Made by a program: the position numbers and the translations under genes
Assembly: GCA_013286465.1 (NCBI GenBank)
Contig: JABDFR010000011.1
Span: forward strand, 1 to 58,806
Direction: 5' to 3'
Length of the DNA: 58,806 bases
From: Acidobacteriota bacterium
GTDB lineage: Bacteria; Acidobacteriota; Terriglobia; Acidiferrales; UBA7541
Notes under the pieces: generated by a model
The model's database searches: none
Seen by the model: the letters and a program-made list of their open reading frames with translations, nothing else
What the model was told of the DNA's origin: nothing
Shown here: positions 25,674 to 34,767 of the stretch, in pieces
Position numbering within the stretch: position 1 is the first letter of the stretch
Layout of the letters: the number at the start of each line of letters is the position of its first letter

Positions 25674-28115
25674 ATGACCTCGATCTTGCAAGACCTGCGC
25701 TATAGCCTGCGGATGATCGTGAAGGCTCCAGGGTATGCGGCGATCACTATCTTGACCCTGGCGCTCGGGATCGGCGCGAATACCACCATCTTCAGTTGGA
25801 TCAATTCCTCTCTGTTGAATCCTGTACCCGGAGTCTCTAACGCGAGCGAGGTCTTGTCCCTTACGCAGGGCAAGCCCGGAGATTCGCCACTAGGCTTTTC
25901 GTACCCAGACTTCGAAGCCATGCGCGACGGACAACAGAGCTTTACAGGACTCACCGCGTGCATATTTACGCCCATGAGCCTCACCGGCAAAGGCAAGCCG
26001 GAGCGCATTTGGGGCATGGTCGCATCCGCGAATTATTTCGATGTGCTGGGCGTACGGCCGATGCTCGGCCGCGGTTTTCTTCCCGAGGAGGATCAGAAGC
26101 CGGGAGGCGCGCCGGTGGCGGTGATCAGCGATCGTCTGTGGCAGACGCATTTCGGCGCGAACCGCAACATTCTGGGCCAGACGATCGAGCTCAACGAGCA
26201 TCCCTACACGATCGTGGGAGTTGCGCCTCCGCTGTTTCAGGGAAGCCAAACCGGACTGCGCATGGAAATCTGGGTGCCGATCATGATGGAGTCGCAATTC
26301 ATGACCGTCAGCGACCTGCTTCATGACCATCACAATTTCTGGCTATTCGCCTTTGGCCGGCTGAAACCAGGCGTCGCGCTGCAGCAAGCGCAGGAGGAAA
26401 TGACGCTGCACTTGAAGCGCGAGGCCAAGAATTATCCCGAGGAGCACAAAGGCCACGACAGCGTGACGGCCTACCCGCTCTGGCGCAATCCCTTCAGCAT
26501 GAATTATTTTCTCGCGACGCTGCTGCCGATGCTGATGGCTATCGCCGGGCTGGTCTTATTGCTGGCCTGCGCCAACGTTGCGAACCTGATGTTGGTGCGA
26601 TCAGTAGGGCGGCGTCGCGAAATCGCCATTCGCATGTCGCTGGGCGCGAGCCGATGGCGGCTGGTTCGGCAGTTGCTGATCGAAAGCTTGATGCTAGCGC
26701 TGGCCGGAGGGGCGGTGGCGCTGTTGATCACTTCTTGGACCGCCGGGACGCTTATGAAGTTCGTGCCGAGCGGCGATTTTCCGATCTCGTTGAACATTCA
26801 GGCGGACCGCACCGTCTTGCTCGTGACGCTTATTATTTCGCTGCTCACCGGCGTAATCTTCGGAATTTTGCCCGCGTTGCGCTCCTCGAGCGTGGCTCCG
26901 ATTGCGGTGCTCAAGGAGGAAAGCGGCACCGTTTCCGGCGGGCTGCGAAAAGCGCGCCTGGCGAGCGGGCTAGTGGTGGCGCAGATTTCGCTCTCGCTGG
27001 TGTTACTGGTCTGCGCAGGATTGTTCATCCGCAGCTTTCTGAGCGCGCAGCGAATTGATTTGGGCTTCAACGAGCACAACGTGGCCATCGCTTCCTACGA
27101 TTTATTCACCGCGGGGTATTCCAAAGAGAACGGCGCGGAATTCCACCGGCAGCTCGAGGCGAAGCTCGAGGCATTGCCCGGCATCCAGTCGGTGGCCTTG
27201 TCGAGCCGCGAGCCGGGCCTTTCTCCAGGCTCGACGAGCGTGAAACCGGAAGGCTACGTTTCGCAGACCAACGAAACGATGGAAACGCCGATGGCCATCG
27301 TCACGCCGAATTATTTCCGAACCATGCAAATGCCGCTAGTCCAGGGCCGCGAGTTCACGCGCCTCGACAATCTGAAGGGTGAGCGCGTGGTGATCGTAAA
27401 CGAAGCATTCGCGAATCGCTACTGGCCGCATCAGAATGCTCTGGGAAAGCGGCTCAGTTCGGACCTAACTCACGAATGGTTCACTGTCGTAGGTGTGGCT
27501 CGCGACGGCAAGATGACCAGCCTGAGTGAAAAGCCCGAGCCTTTCATCTTCCTGCCGCTCGATCAGGTCTATCAGTCGACGATGATCATCAACGCGCGAG
27601 TGAATGGCGACCCGTTAGCTTTTCGCAAGACGCTCGAGAGCGCCATCCATGAACTAAATCCCAATCTGGTCGTCTTCGATGTGACGTCGCTCGAATCGAG
27701 CGAGCAAATCGCCAGCTTCCCGCAGCGCATTGCAGGAGCCTTCGTCGGCGCATTCGGCCTCTTGGCGCTGGTTCTCGCCGCGATCGGAATCTACGGCGTC
27801 ACCGCCTACACTACGCGCCAACGCACCCATGAAATCGGCATTCGCATGGCGCTAGGCGCGAGCAAAGACGACGTTCTCCGGCTGGTGATTGGACACGGCC
27901 TGCGCTTAACATTTGTGGGAGTCGCGCTGGGCTTGGCCACTTCGTTTGCACTGACGCGTTACCTCCGCAGCCTGTTGCTCGGAGTGACCAGCACGGACGC
28001 GCTCACATTTTCGAGCGTTGCATTCCTGCTTTGCGCCGTGGCGATGCTTGCCTCACTCATCCCCGCCCGCCGCGCCATGCGCGTTGACCCCATGGTCGCG
28101 CTGCGTCACGAATGA
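25674..28115 (+). CDS. ABC transporter permease of the acidobacterial duplicated orphan permease (ADOP) type
   Basis: An 813-residue protein made of two MacB/FtsX modules in tandem. The start LQDLRYSLRMIVKAPGYAAITILTLALGIGANTTIFS is the family N-terminus; a MacB periplasmic core domain follows, then an FtsX domain (LLLACANVANLMLVRSVGRRREIAIRMSLGASRWRLVRQLL near 300), a second pair of transmembrane helices and periplasmic domain, and a final FtsX domain (THEIGIRMALGASKDDVLRLV). These proteins are very common in Acidobacteriota, generally without an adjacent ATPase, as here. The transported or signalled substrate is unknown. Unlike its neighbours its + strand is G-rich (25 G to 16 C in 26101-26160). 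ATG at 25674 follows GGGAGGGG. Confidence 0.93.
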   Translation: MTSILQDLRYSLRMIVKAPGYAAITILTLALGIGANTTIFSWINSSLLNPVPGVSNASEVLSLTQGKPGDSPLGFSYPDFEAMRDGQQSFTGLTACIFTPMSLTGKGKPERIWGMVASANYFDVLGVRPMLGRGFLPEEDQKPGGAPVAVISDRLWQTHFGANRNILGQTIELNEHPYTIVGVAPPLFQGSQTGLRMEIWVPIMMESQFMTVSDLLHDHHNFWLFAFGRLKPGVALQQAQEEMTLHLKREAKNYPEEHKGHDSVTAYPLWRNPFSMNYFLATLLPMLMAIAGLVLLLACANVANLMLVRSVGRRREIAIRMSLGASRWRLVRQLLIESLMLALAGGAVALLITSWTAGTLMKFVPSGDFPISLNIQADRTVLLVTLIISLLTGVIFGILPALRSSSVAPIAVLKEESGTVSGGLRKARLASGLVVAQISLSLVLLVCAGLFIRSFLSAQRIDLGFNEHNVAIASYDLFTAGYSKENGAEFHRQLEAKLEALPGIQSVALSSREPGLSPGSTSVKPEGYVSQTNETMETPMAIVTPNYFRTMQMPLVQGREFTRLDNLKGERVVIVNEAFANRYWPHQNALGKRLSSDLTHEWFTVVGVARDGKMTSLSEKPEPFIFLPLDQVYQSTMIINARVNGDPLAFRKTLESAIHELNPNLVVFDVTSLESSEQIASFPQRIAGAFVGAFGLLALVLAAIGIYGVTAYTTRQRTHEIGIRMALGASKDDVLRLVIGHGLRLTFVGVALGLATSFALTRYLRSLLLGVTSTDALTFSSVAFLLCAVAMLASLIPARRAMRVDPMVALRHE

Positions 28116-28244
28116 AATGAAAAGATTCGCGATTCGGCGCCGCAAAAAAACGTGACGCACGCGCGTCTGGCAATCTGTCGCGCTTGTTTGCGTTCACAAT
28201 TTATTGATGGGACACTTCGGACGACGGCCGATCGGGGCGGTGGC

Positions 28245-28520
28245 GTGAAGCGTAAGTATTGGTGGATAATTTTTGGCGTGATACAGGTGGCGGGGATAAT
28301 GGGCACGGTGGAAGCTATGTTCATGCAATTCCCAACGTGGTTGATTGGGTCGATGGTAGTACTGCTGCCAGGAAGTCTGGTCTGTCTCTCAATGTTCGCA
28401 CCCGGCCACCAAGGTGGCAATTGGTCTCCCTGGAATTACTGCGCATACGCCGTCGGGATAAATGTTTTTCTCTTTGTCGCGGCGTCACTACGCCTCGCAA
28501 GGCGCCGAAAACCAAACTGA
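28245..28520 (+). CDS. Small membrane protein, function unknown
   Basis: From GTG at 28245 (GGGGCGG upstream) this is a 91-residue protein with three hydrophobic stretches: WWIIFGVIQVAGIMGTVEAM, WLIGSMVVLLPGSLVCLSMF and YAVGINVFLFVAASLRLA, and a basic end (RRRKPN). The in-frame ATG at 28152 would add 31 unconvincing residues. No family is recognised. The even spacing of hydrophobic segments and basic ends favours a real membrane protein over a chance ORF. Confidence 0.55.
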   Translation: MKRKYWWIIFGVIQVAGIMGTVEAMFMQFPTWLIGSMVVLLPGSLVCLSMFAPGHQGGNWSPWNYCAYAVGINVFLFVAASLRLARRRKPN

Positions 28521-28659
28521 CTCGATTGCTCGGGATACCTTGATTAGAGCCCAGTTTCGTGGTTTTCGCTCGCGCTGAGCTACCGCGGTAAATTCGCCCC
28601 CGTTGCGCGCACCAACCGCCTATGCTAGTTTCACTCGACACTTCCGCCGGGCAAAAAGA

Positions 28660-29484
28660 GTGAAAGCCACCGAGCTTCTAAAATCTGCAAATAAAGAAGA
28701 GACCGCGCTGCTCGAAAAGCTGGAGCCTACGCGCTTTCCCCAGCATTTGGCCATCATCATGGACGGCAACGGCCGCTGGGCTCAACGCCGCCATCTACCT
28801 CGGATTGCCGGGCACCGCGCGGGAGTGAAAGCGGCTCGAGAGATAATCGAAACGTCCGCGCGTCTAAAGCTCTCGATGCTGACGCTCTACGCCTTCTCGC
28901 TCGAAAATTGGCGACGCCCGCAAGCCGAAATCGATTTTCTGATGCGCCTGCTTCGCGAATACCTGAAAAAAGAACTGCCCACCATCCACAAAAACAATAT
29001 CCGCCTGCTAGTGATCGGCCGCTCCGAGCAATTGCCGGAAGCCGTCCGCCGCGATATCGAAGAAGCCATGCGCTTCACCGCCCAAAACACCGGCATGAAA
29101 TTAGTAGTAGCCCTAAATTACGGCGGCCGCGCCGAATTGGTTGACGCCTTCAACGCCATCCTCGATCGCGTCCGCCGCGACGGCCTCTCCGGCTTCCAAG
29201 CCGACGAGCAAACCATCTCGCAACATCTCTACACCGCCGGCCTGCCGGATCCCGACCTGCTGATTCGCACGAGCGGTGAAATGCGCGTCAGCAATTTTCT
29301 GCTGTGGCAAATCGCTTACGCCGAAATCTACGTGACCGAAACTCTCTGGCCCGATTTCAGCCGCGCCCGCCTCTTCGAAGCGTTACTCGATTATCAAAAG
29401 CGCGAGCGCCGCTACGGCGGCCTAGGCTCCTCCGGCGGCAATTCCTCAGGCTCAGGCCAAAGAGCCGCAGCCAGGCACGCCTAA
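28660..29484 (+). CDS. uppS: Undecaprenyl diphosphate synthase (cis-prenyltransferase)
   Basis: Condenses isopentenyl diphosphate onto farnesyl diphosphate to make the C55 lipid carrier for peptidoglycan and O-antigen. HLAIIMDGNGRWAQRR (about residues 30-45) carries the catalytic Asp; HRAGVKAAREI, LTLYAFSLENWRRPQAEIDFLM, LNYGGRAELVDA and PDPDLLIRTSGEMRVSNFLLWQIAYAEIYV follow in normal order. GTG at 28660 (274 residues) is preferred over the longer frame from 28603. It begins a unit with cdsA (6 bases apart). Confidence 0.96.
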   Translation: MKATELLKSANKEETALLEKLEPTRFPQHLAIIMDGNGRWAQRRHLPRIAGHRAGVKAAREIIETSARLKLSMLTLYAFSLENWRRPQAEIDFLMRLLREYLKKELPTIHKNNIRLLVIGRSEQLPEAVRRDIEEAMRFTAQNTGMKLVVALNYGGRAELVDAFNAILDRVRRDGLSGFQADEQTISQHLYTAGLPDPDLLIRTSGEMRVSNFLLWQIAYAEIYVTETLWPDFSRARLFEALLDYQKRERRYGGLGSSGGNSSGSGQRAAARHA

Positions 29485-29490
29485 CCCAAA

Positions 29491-30357
29491 ATGCTCCGCC
29501 GCATATTAACCGCCGCAGTCCTAATTCCAGTGGTAGTCGCGCTGATTTGGTGGGGTCCGCCACTAGCCGTAGCCGCCGCAGGAACAATCGTAGTGCTACT
29601 GGCGATGCACGAATTCTTCTCGCTCGGCGATCGCATGGGCCTTCGAGCCTATCGCCGCTGGACCATGCTCTGCACGGTAGGCCTCTTCTACGCGCAATGG
29701 ATGAAAGGCCTAGAAATACACCGCGCGGTAGGCTCCGACGGCGAGCTAATCGGCCACGCCGCGAACGCGTTCTCCTCCGTCGAATTCGTGATCATTATTT
29801 TCGTCTTCGGCGCCGCCATGATCGGCATCTTCAGCCGCCAAGCCGTAGCCGACATCCTTCCAGCCATCGCGATGAGCTCCGCCGCAATCGCCTTCATCGC
29901 CTTCCCATTCAGCTATCTCCTCCGCATCCTCGAAAATCCAGAAACCGGCCGCCAATTCGTCTTGTTCACGCTAGTCCTAGTCTGGGCCGGCGACATGCTA
30001 GCCTATTTCATAGGCCGCGCCTTCGGCCACGCGCGCATGGCCCCAGCCCTAAGCCCGAAAAAAACCTGGGAAGGCGCCGCGGCAAACCTAGCAGCATCGC
30101 TAGCAGTAGCCACGCTATTCGCAAAATGGGTCCACGCCGACGGCCTGACGGTGCTAATAATCGCCGCGCTAGCCAACATCGCAGGCCAACTCGGAGACCT
30201 GCTAGAATCAGCTTATAAGCGCGGCGCAGGAATGAAAGATTCCAGCGCCCTGCTACCAGGCCACGGCGGAATGTTAGATCGCATAGACAGCCTAATCCTA
30301 GCCGCCCCAGTAGTTTGGTACGGCATAGTCTGGCTAAACAGCAGCTTTCATTTCTAG
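29491..30357 (+). CDS. cdsA: Phosphatidate cytidylyltransferase (CDP-diglyceride synthase)
   Basis: Integral membrane enzyme making CDP-diacylglycerol from phosphatidate and CTP, the branch point for phospholipid synthesis. The 288-residue protein has about seven transmembrane helices and the C-terminal signature PKKTWEGAAANLAASLAVA ... DLLESAYKRGAGMKDSS ... LPGHGGMLDRIDSL, including the metal-binding Asp residues. It follows uppS by six bases. The coding strand is strikingly rich in CTA and GTA codons, as in much of the right half of the window. Downstream is an inverted pair of family C palindromes before dxr. Confidence 0.95.
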   Translation: MLRRILTAAVLIPVVVALIWWGPPLAVAAAGTIVVLLAMHEFFSLGDRMGLRAYRRWTMLCTVGLFYAQWMKGLEIHRAVGSDGELIGHAANAFSSVEFVIIIFVFGAAMIGIFSRQAVADILPAIAMSSAAIAFIAFPFSYLLRILENPETGRQFVLFTLVLVWAGDMLAYFIGRAFGHARMAPALSPKKTWEGAAANLAASLAVATLFAKWVHADGLTVLIIAALANIAGQLGDLLESAYKRGAGMKDSSALLPGHGGMLDRIDSLILAAPVVWYGIVWLNSSFHF

Positions 30358-30379
30358 TCGAGAACGAGGCAACTCTTTC

Positions 30380-30551
30380 GTAGCGCTGGCGTCCCCGCCG
30401 GCTCTTACGACCACAGAAGTAAGCAACAATCGCAAACAAGGACGGAGCTAGCTGCTGAACAAAGCTCGTGAATCGTCTTTGCTGCTCCGCCCGTAATTTG
30501 AGCTCATGGCGGATTTCGTAAACGTGGGAGCCGGCGGGACGCCAGCGCTAC
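30380..30551. repeat. Inverted pair of GTAG-led palindromes, family C
   Basis: The left copy at 30380-30404 reads GTAGCGCTGGCGTCCCCGCC then GGCTC; the right copy at 30528-30551 is its reverse complement ending CCAGCGCTAC. The 224-base gap between cdsA and dxr is otherwise featureless, so the pair forms another composite unit, different in sequence from the family A composites. Confidence 0.8.
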
Positions 30552-30581
30552 GAAGGCTGTAACCGTAATCGCGATCGAAAA

Positions 30582-31757
30582 ATGACCCGAAAACTTGCCA
30601 TCCTCGGCTCAACCGGCTCCATCGGCCGCCAAACTTTCAGCGTAGTCGAATCGCTCCCCAACGATTTCGAAGTAGTCTCGATGTCCGCAGGCACAAATGT
30701 GGAGCTCGCCGCCACCCAAGCCGCGAAACACCGCCCGAAACTAATCTCAGTCGCCACGCCGGAAGGTGCGAAAGAACTCACCGATCGCCTACGCGCCAAA
30801 AAATTTTCCCCGCTCCCAGAAATCCTCCACGGCCCCGAAGGCATCGAGCAGGTAGCCACCCACCCGGAAGCCGAAATCGTAGTCTCCGCCGCAGTCGGAG
30901 TAGTCGGCCTCCCGGCAACCTATAAAGCCGCACAAGCCGGCAAAACCCTAGCCCTAGCGAACAAAGAAGTCCTAGTAGCCGCAGGCGAGCTAGTAATGGC
31001 GGCAGCAAAAAAGCACAACGTCGCCGTCCTCCCAGTAGACAGCGAACACAACGCCATCCACCAATGCCTACGCGCCGGCGAGAGCAGGGAAGTAAAGCGC
31101 CTAATCCTAACCGCCTCAGGCGGCCCCTTCCGCAAAACCCCCGTCGCCCAGCTCAAGAAAATGACGCCCAAGCAAGCCCTAAAGCATCCAAACTGGAAAA
31201 TGGGCCAGCGCATAACCATCGACTCCGCCACCATGATGAACAAGGGCTTCGAAGTCATCGAAGCCCGCTGGCTTTTCGGCATCGGCCTGGAGCAAATCCA
31301 AGTAATCATCCATCCGCAATCGACTATTCATTCAATGGTCGAATACATAGACGGTTCAATCCTGGCACAACTAGGCCCAACAGACATGCGCATGCCCATT
31401 CAATATGCGCTAACCTATCCCCTACGAGTAGCATCCAAAGAATGCACACTCGATTGGTCTAAATTGAAGAAGTTGGAATTCGAGCCGGTCTCGGAACAAA
31501 AATTCCCGTGCGTGCGGCTAGCCAAAGAAGCGGCAAAAAGCGGCGGGCCAGCCCCATGCGCATTAAATGCCGCCGATGAAGAAGCAGTAGCCGCGTTTCT
31601 AGCCGGCAAACTGAAATTCACAGGCATCGCAGCCGTAATAGAAGTAGTGCTCGAAAAAATGCCAAGCCGCGCGCTCAACAGCATCGCTGACGTCCTCGAT
31701 GCCGATTGCGAAGCCCGCCGCCTGGCACGCCAAGAAATCGCTAGAAGGAAAAACTAA
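30582..31757 (+). CDS. dxr: 1-deoxy-D-xylulose 5-phosphate reductoisomerase
   Basis: Second step of the MEP isoprenoid pathway: NADPH-dependent rearrangement of DXP to MEP. The NADPH loop is LAILGSTGSIGRQT (residues 4-17), followed by ALANKEVLVAAGEL, PVDSEHNAIHQCL (metal and substrate site), ILTASGGPF, and HPNWKMGQRITIDSATMMNKG FEVIEA with VIIHPQSTIHSMVEY. Length 391 residues is normal. It is 5 bases upstream of rseP, and near uppS and cdsA, a grouping of isoprenoid, phospholipid and envelope genes found in many bacteria. Confidence 0.97.
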   Translation: MTRKLAILGSTGSIGRQTFSVVESLPNDFEVVSMSAGTNVELAATQAAKHRPKLISVATPEGAKELTDRLRAKKFSPLPEILHGPEGIEQVATHPEAEIVVSAAVGVVGLPATYKAAQAGKTLALANKEVLVAAGELVMAAAKKHNVAVLPVDSEHNAIHQCLRAGESREVKRLILTASGGPFRKTPVAQLKKMTPKQALKHPNWKMGQRITIDSATMMNKGFEVIEARWLFGIGLEQIQVIIHPQSTIHSMVEYIDGSILAQLGPTDMRMPIQYALTYPLRVASKECTLDWSKLKKLEFEPVSEQKFPCVRLAKEAAKSGGPAPCALNAADEEAVAAFLAGKLKFTGIAAVIEVVLEKMPSRALNSIADVLDADCEARRLARQEIARRKN

Positions 31758-31762
31758 CGCTC

Positions 31763-33088
31763 ATGAACAGCTTGCTCACGTCCATCGTCGCCGTAGCAAT
31801 CGTCCTCGGCGTAGTAGTTCTCGTCCATGAATGGGGCCACTTCATGGCCGCAAAATTATTCGGCGTCCGCGTAGTCGTCTTCTCCATCGGCTACGGCACG
31901 CGCCTCTTCGGCTGGAAAAAAGGCGACACCGACTATCGCGTAAGCGTACTCCCGCTAGGCGGCTATGTCCGTCTAGCCGGCGATAACCCGGTCGAAGAGC
32001 GCACCGGCGCCCCCGATGAATTCCTCTCCCGCCCGCGCTGGCAACGCGTCCTGATCTATTGCGCCGGCCCCTTCATGAATTTAGTTCTAGCATTCGCAGT
32101 AGCCACGGGAATTTATCTCTTCCTCGGCATGCCCGTGCCTGTTTATATGAGCGAGCCAGCAAAGGTCGCCTACATCGGGGCGCACACCCCAGCAGAGGAA
32201 GCCGGCCTGAAAGTCGGCGATCGCATCACCAAGATCGACGCGATCGATAATCCCACCTGGGAACAGGTCTACACCGCGCTAGGCAAAGTCACCCCGGGCG
32301 CGCCAATTCCGCTGCAAGTCGACCGCGCCGGCCAACAACTTTCACTCACCACGAAAATGGGCGACACCGGAAACGCCGATGTAGCCGTCGGCGATCCGTT
32401 GATGGCGCCGGTAATCAGCGAAGTAGCCAGCGGCATGCCCGCCGACCGCGCCGGCCTGCGCGCCAATGACAAAATCGTAGCCGCCGAAGGCCAGCCGATT
32501 ACCACGTGGACGCAGCTCGTCGACGTAATCAAAGGCTCGAATGGCAATCTTCTTCACCTCACCGCCGAACGCGAAGGCAAAGATCTGCAATTCGAAATGA
32601 AGCCAATTCTGGGACCGAATGAGTTAGGCCAGACGGTTTACGTGATCGGCGCCGCCCGCATCGATCCCACAAATTATCGCCGCCTCGGAGCGATTCAAGC
32701 CTTCCACGAAGGCGGATTAGCCACCGGAAATATGGTCACCATGGTACTCGGGGTGGTGAAAGAATTAATCACCGGTAAAGTTTCCGTGCGCCAATTGCAA
32801 AGCGTGGTAGGAATCGCCCGCGAATCCGGCCAAGCCGCAAAACGCGGCACGGTAGATTTCATTAGCTGGCTGGCAGTAATCAGCGTAAATCTCGGCGTCC
32901 TGAATCTTCTACCGATCCCGATCCTCGATGGCGGCCATATCCTGCTGCTCACCATCGAAGGCGCCATGCGCCGCGATATCAGCCTCGCCATCAAAGAAAG
33001 AATCGTCCAGGTAGGCGTCGTCTTCCTCTTGGTCATCTTCGCCATCGTTATGTACAATGACGTAGCGCGCGTCCTGCCGCACCACTGA
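31763..33088 (+). CDS. rseP: Site-2 intramembrane metalloprotease RseP
   Basis: Intramembrane zinc protease that cuts anti-sigma factors and remnant signal peptides. The zinc site HEWGH is in VVLVHEWGHFMAAKLFGV (about residues 21-38) and the third ligand region is LLPIPILDGGHILLL near 390. Two PDZ domains lie between (about 125-200 with EEAGLKVGDRITKI; about 210-290 with DRAGLRANDKIVAA). Four transmembrane helices fit the family. It is cotranscribed with dxr. No sigma/anti-sigma pair is in the window. Confidence 0.96.
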   Translation: MNSLLTSIVAVAIVLGVVVLVHEWGHFMAAKLFGVRVVVFSIGYGTRLFGWKKGDTDYRVSVLPLGGYVRLAGDNPVEERTGAPDEFLSRPRWQRVLIYCAGPFMNLVLAFAVATGIYLFLGMPVPVYMSEPAKVAYIGAHTPAEEAGLKVGDRITKIDAIDNPTWEQVYTALGKVTPGAPIPLQVDRAGQQLSLTTKMGDTGNADVAVGDPLMAPVISEVASGMPADRAGLRANDKIVAAEGQPITTWTQLVDVIKGSNGNLLHLTAEREGKDLQFEMKPILGPNELGQTVYVIGAARIDPTNYRRLGAIQAFHEGGLATGNMVTMVLGVVKELITGKVSVRQLQSVVGIARESGQAAKRGTVDFISWLAVISVNLGVLNLLPIPILDGGHILLLTIEGAMRRDISLAIKERIVQVGVVFLLVIFAIVMYNDVARVLPHH

Positions 33089-33141
33089 TCGCCCAACCAT
33101 CGTGGCGCGGTGACATCAAATCGGCCGCGCCGTCAGACTTT

Positions 33142-33621
33142 ATGAGCACATCCGCCCATCGCGTATCCACAGGCGAACGCATCAACGCGAACGAACCGCC
33201 CGGCCATCTCACGCGCCAATTAACCGACCGCCGCATTCGTCTCACTCGCCAGCGCCGCGTACTAGTCCAAGTAATGGAAACCGCCCGGCGTCACCTGGAT
33301 GCCGGCGAAATCCTAGAGCGCGCCCAAAAAATCGATCCGAATATCACCCGCGTGACGGTCTATCGCACCATCGACCTACTAAAACGCCTAGGCCTAATCG
33401 ACGAGCTAGATCTCCTGCATCTACGAGGCGACCGCCACTTCTACGAAAGCCACGGCCCAAGAGACCACATCCACGTAGCCTGCCTAAGATGCGGAAAAGT
33501 AAGAGAGGTAGAAAGCGAACTCTACGAAACCCTAAAACGTCAAATCGCCAAAGACACCGGCATAGAAATCACAGTAAGCCGCACCGAAATCGGCGGCGTC
33601 TGCTCCGACTGCCGCAAATAG
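33142..33621 (+). CDS. Fur-family transcriptional regulator
   Basis: A 159-residue metal-dependent DNA-binding regulator. The winged helix (about residues 30-95) includes TRQRRVLVQVMETARRHLDAGEIL and ITRVTVYRTIDLLKRLGLIDEL; the dimerisation part has HFYESHGPRDHIHVACLRCGKVREVE and the C-terminal CSDC, giving the two CxxC structural zinc pairs. Whether it is Fur, Zur, Mur or PerR cannot be decided from sequence alone. It begins 54 bases after rseP and is followed by a family B palindrome. Confidence 0.93.
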   Translation: MSTSAHRVSTGERINANEPPGHLTRQLTDRRIRLTRQRRVLVQVMETARRHLDAGEILERAQKIDPNITRVTVYRTIDLLKRLGLIDELDLLHLRGDRHFYESHGPRDHIHVACLRCGKVREVESELYETLKRQIAKDTGIEITVSRTEIGGVCSDCRK

Positions 33622-33647
33622 CATTCCCGAATTTTTTCGTTGGTGTC

Positions 33648-33676
33648 GTAGGGGCGGGCCTTCAGCCCCGCCCGCC
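33648..33676 (+). repeat. GTAG-led palindrome, family B
   Basis: Reads GTAGGGGCGGGCCTTCAGCC then CCGCCCGCC and TTTCGGCCCC. The stem GGGGCGGGC/GCCCCGCCC is strong. It lies between the convergent regulator gene and ribF. Other copies are at 43139, 53383 and 56504. Confidence 0.88.
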
Positions 33677-33768
33677 TTTCGGCCCCTGCAGCCCGCCATC
33701 CCGCCGTCACGCCCTCTATCCCCATGACGCCGCTGGATCCACCAACCGAAAAAATCTCCTTCGTGCGC

Positions 33769-34767
33769 CTAACCACGCACAGCCTGCCTCCGCCCCGCAC
33801 TCCCGCCAATAATCGTCACCCGATCCGCCAATCGAAAAAATCGCCGCCCTCGGGCGATATCCAAAAATATCTGCCCCCGCAAAGCCTCAGGTCCCGAGAA
33901 TTTCATTTCATCCCGCAACCGCGCCCAAAACCGCACCTCCATAGCCCCACCAGTCATCGACTCATCGAAATCAAAAAGATGACTCTCCACCGTCAAAGCC
34001 TTACCGTCAAAAGTAGGCCGCATCCCAACATTGGTCACCGCCCGAAACGTCCGAACATCCACCCTCACATCGGTAGCATAAACCCCCATCTTCGGCATCA
34101 ATTCCTGCGCAGTCCGAAGATTGAGCGTAGGCACAACGACCCTCCGCCCCAACCCAGTCCCACTCTGAATTTCCCCAGCCAGCGAGTAAGGCCGCCCCAA
34201 AAACCGCAGCGCATCCATCACCCGCCCCTCAGCAACAGCGCGCCGTATCGCCGAACTCGACACCACCTCGCCGCGGCACACCACCGGATCAATGCATTCC
34301 ACCGCAAATCCAAACTCGCTTCCGAATTCCCGCAGCATCGAAACGTCCCCGGCCCCGCGATGCCCGAACCTGAAATTCTCACCGACAAGAATCGCCTTAG
34401 TACGCAACGTGTGAACGACGATGTCCTCGACGAATTCGCGCGCGCTCAAAGAAGCCAGCGCCGCATCAAACCGCAGAACAAGCGCCGCTTCGACAGGCCT
34501 GCGCCCAATTTCCTCAAGCCGCTGCTCGAGAGTCAGAAGCAGCGCCGGCGCATCGTTCGGCCGCAACACACGTAGCGGGTGCGGGTCAAACGTAACCACC
34601 GTCGAGCGCAAATTTGCGCGGCTCGAGCGCTCCACGAGTCGATCAATAATTTCCGAGTGTCCCAAATGCACGCCGTCGAAATTGCCGATGGTAATCGCCG
34701 ACCCGCGCGCATCAGCGCCAAATCGCTCCCTCCATTCCGCCGCAGATCGAAACACCGCCAGCGTCAT
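33769..34767 (-). CDS. ribF: Bifunctional riboflavin kinase/FAD synthetase
   Basis: Makes FMN from riboflavin and then FAD. The N-terminal FMN adenylyltransferase domain has ITIGNFDGVHLGHSEII (about residues 25-41), the class I nucleotidyltransferase HxGH equivalent, and VGENFRFGHRGAGDVSML; the SSSAIRRAVAEG motif and the C-terminal kinase domain with GRPYSLAGEIQSGTGLGRRVVVPTLNL and GVYATDVRVD follow. Length 332 residues is normal. The ATG overlaps the stop of the upstream MBL hydrolase by four bases. Confidence 0.95.
   Translation of the reverse strand: MTLAVFRSAAEWRERFGADARGSAITIGNFDGVHLGHSEIIDRLVERSSRANLRSTVVTFDPHPLRVLRPNDAPALLLTLEQRLEEIGRRPVEAALVLRFDAALASLSAREFVEDIVVHTLRTKAILVGENFRFGHRGAGDVSMLREFGSEFGFAVECIDPVVCRGEVVSSSAIRRAVAEGRVMDALRFLGRPYSLAGEIQSGTGLGRRVVVPTLNLRTAQELMPKMGVYATDVRVDVRTFRAVTNVGMRPTFDGKALTVESHLFDFDESMTGGAMEVRFWARLRDEMKFSGPEALRGQIFLDIARGRRFFRLADRVTIIGGSAGRRQAVRG

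Noticed and set aside
14000-29000. dif recombination site near the composition switch
   Set aside because: No sequence with convincing XerC/XerD arms was seen in the intergenic gaps; the terminus idea rests on skew alone.
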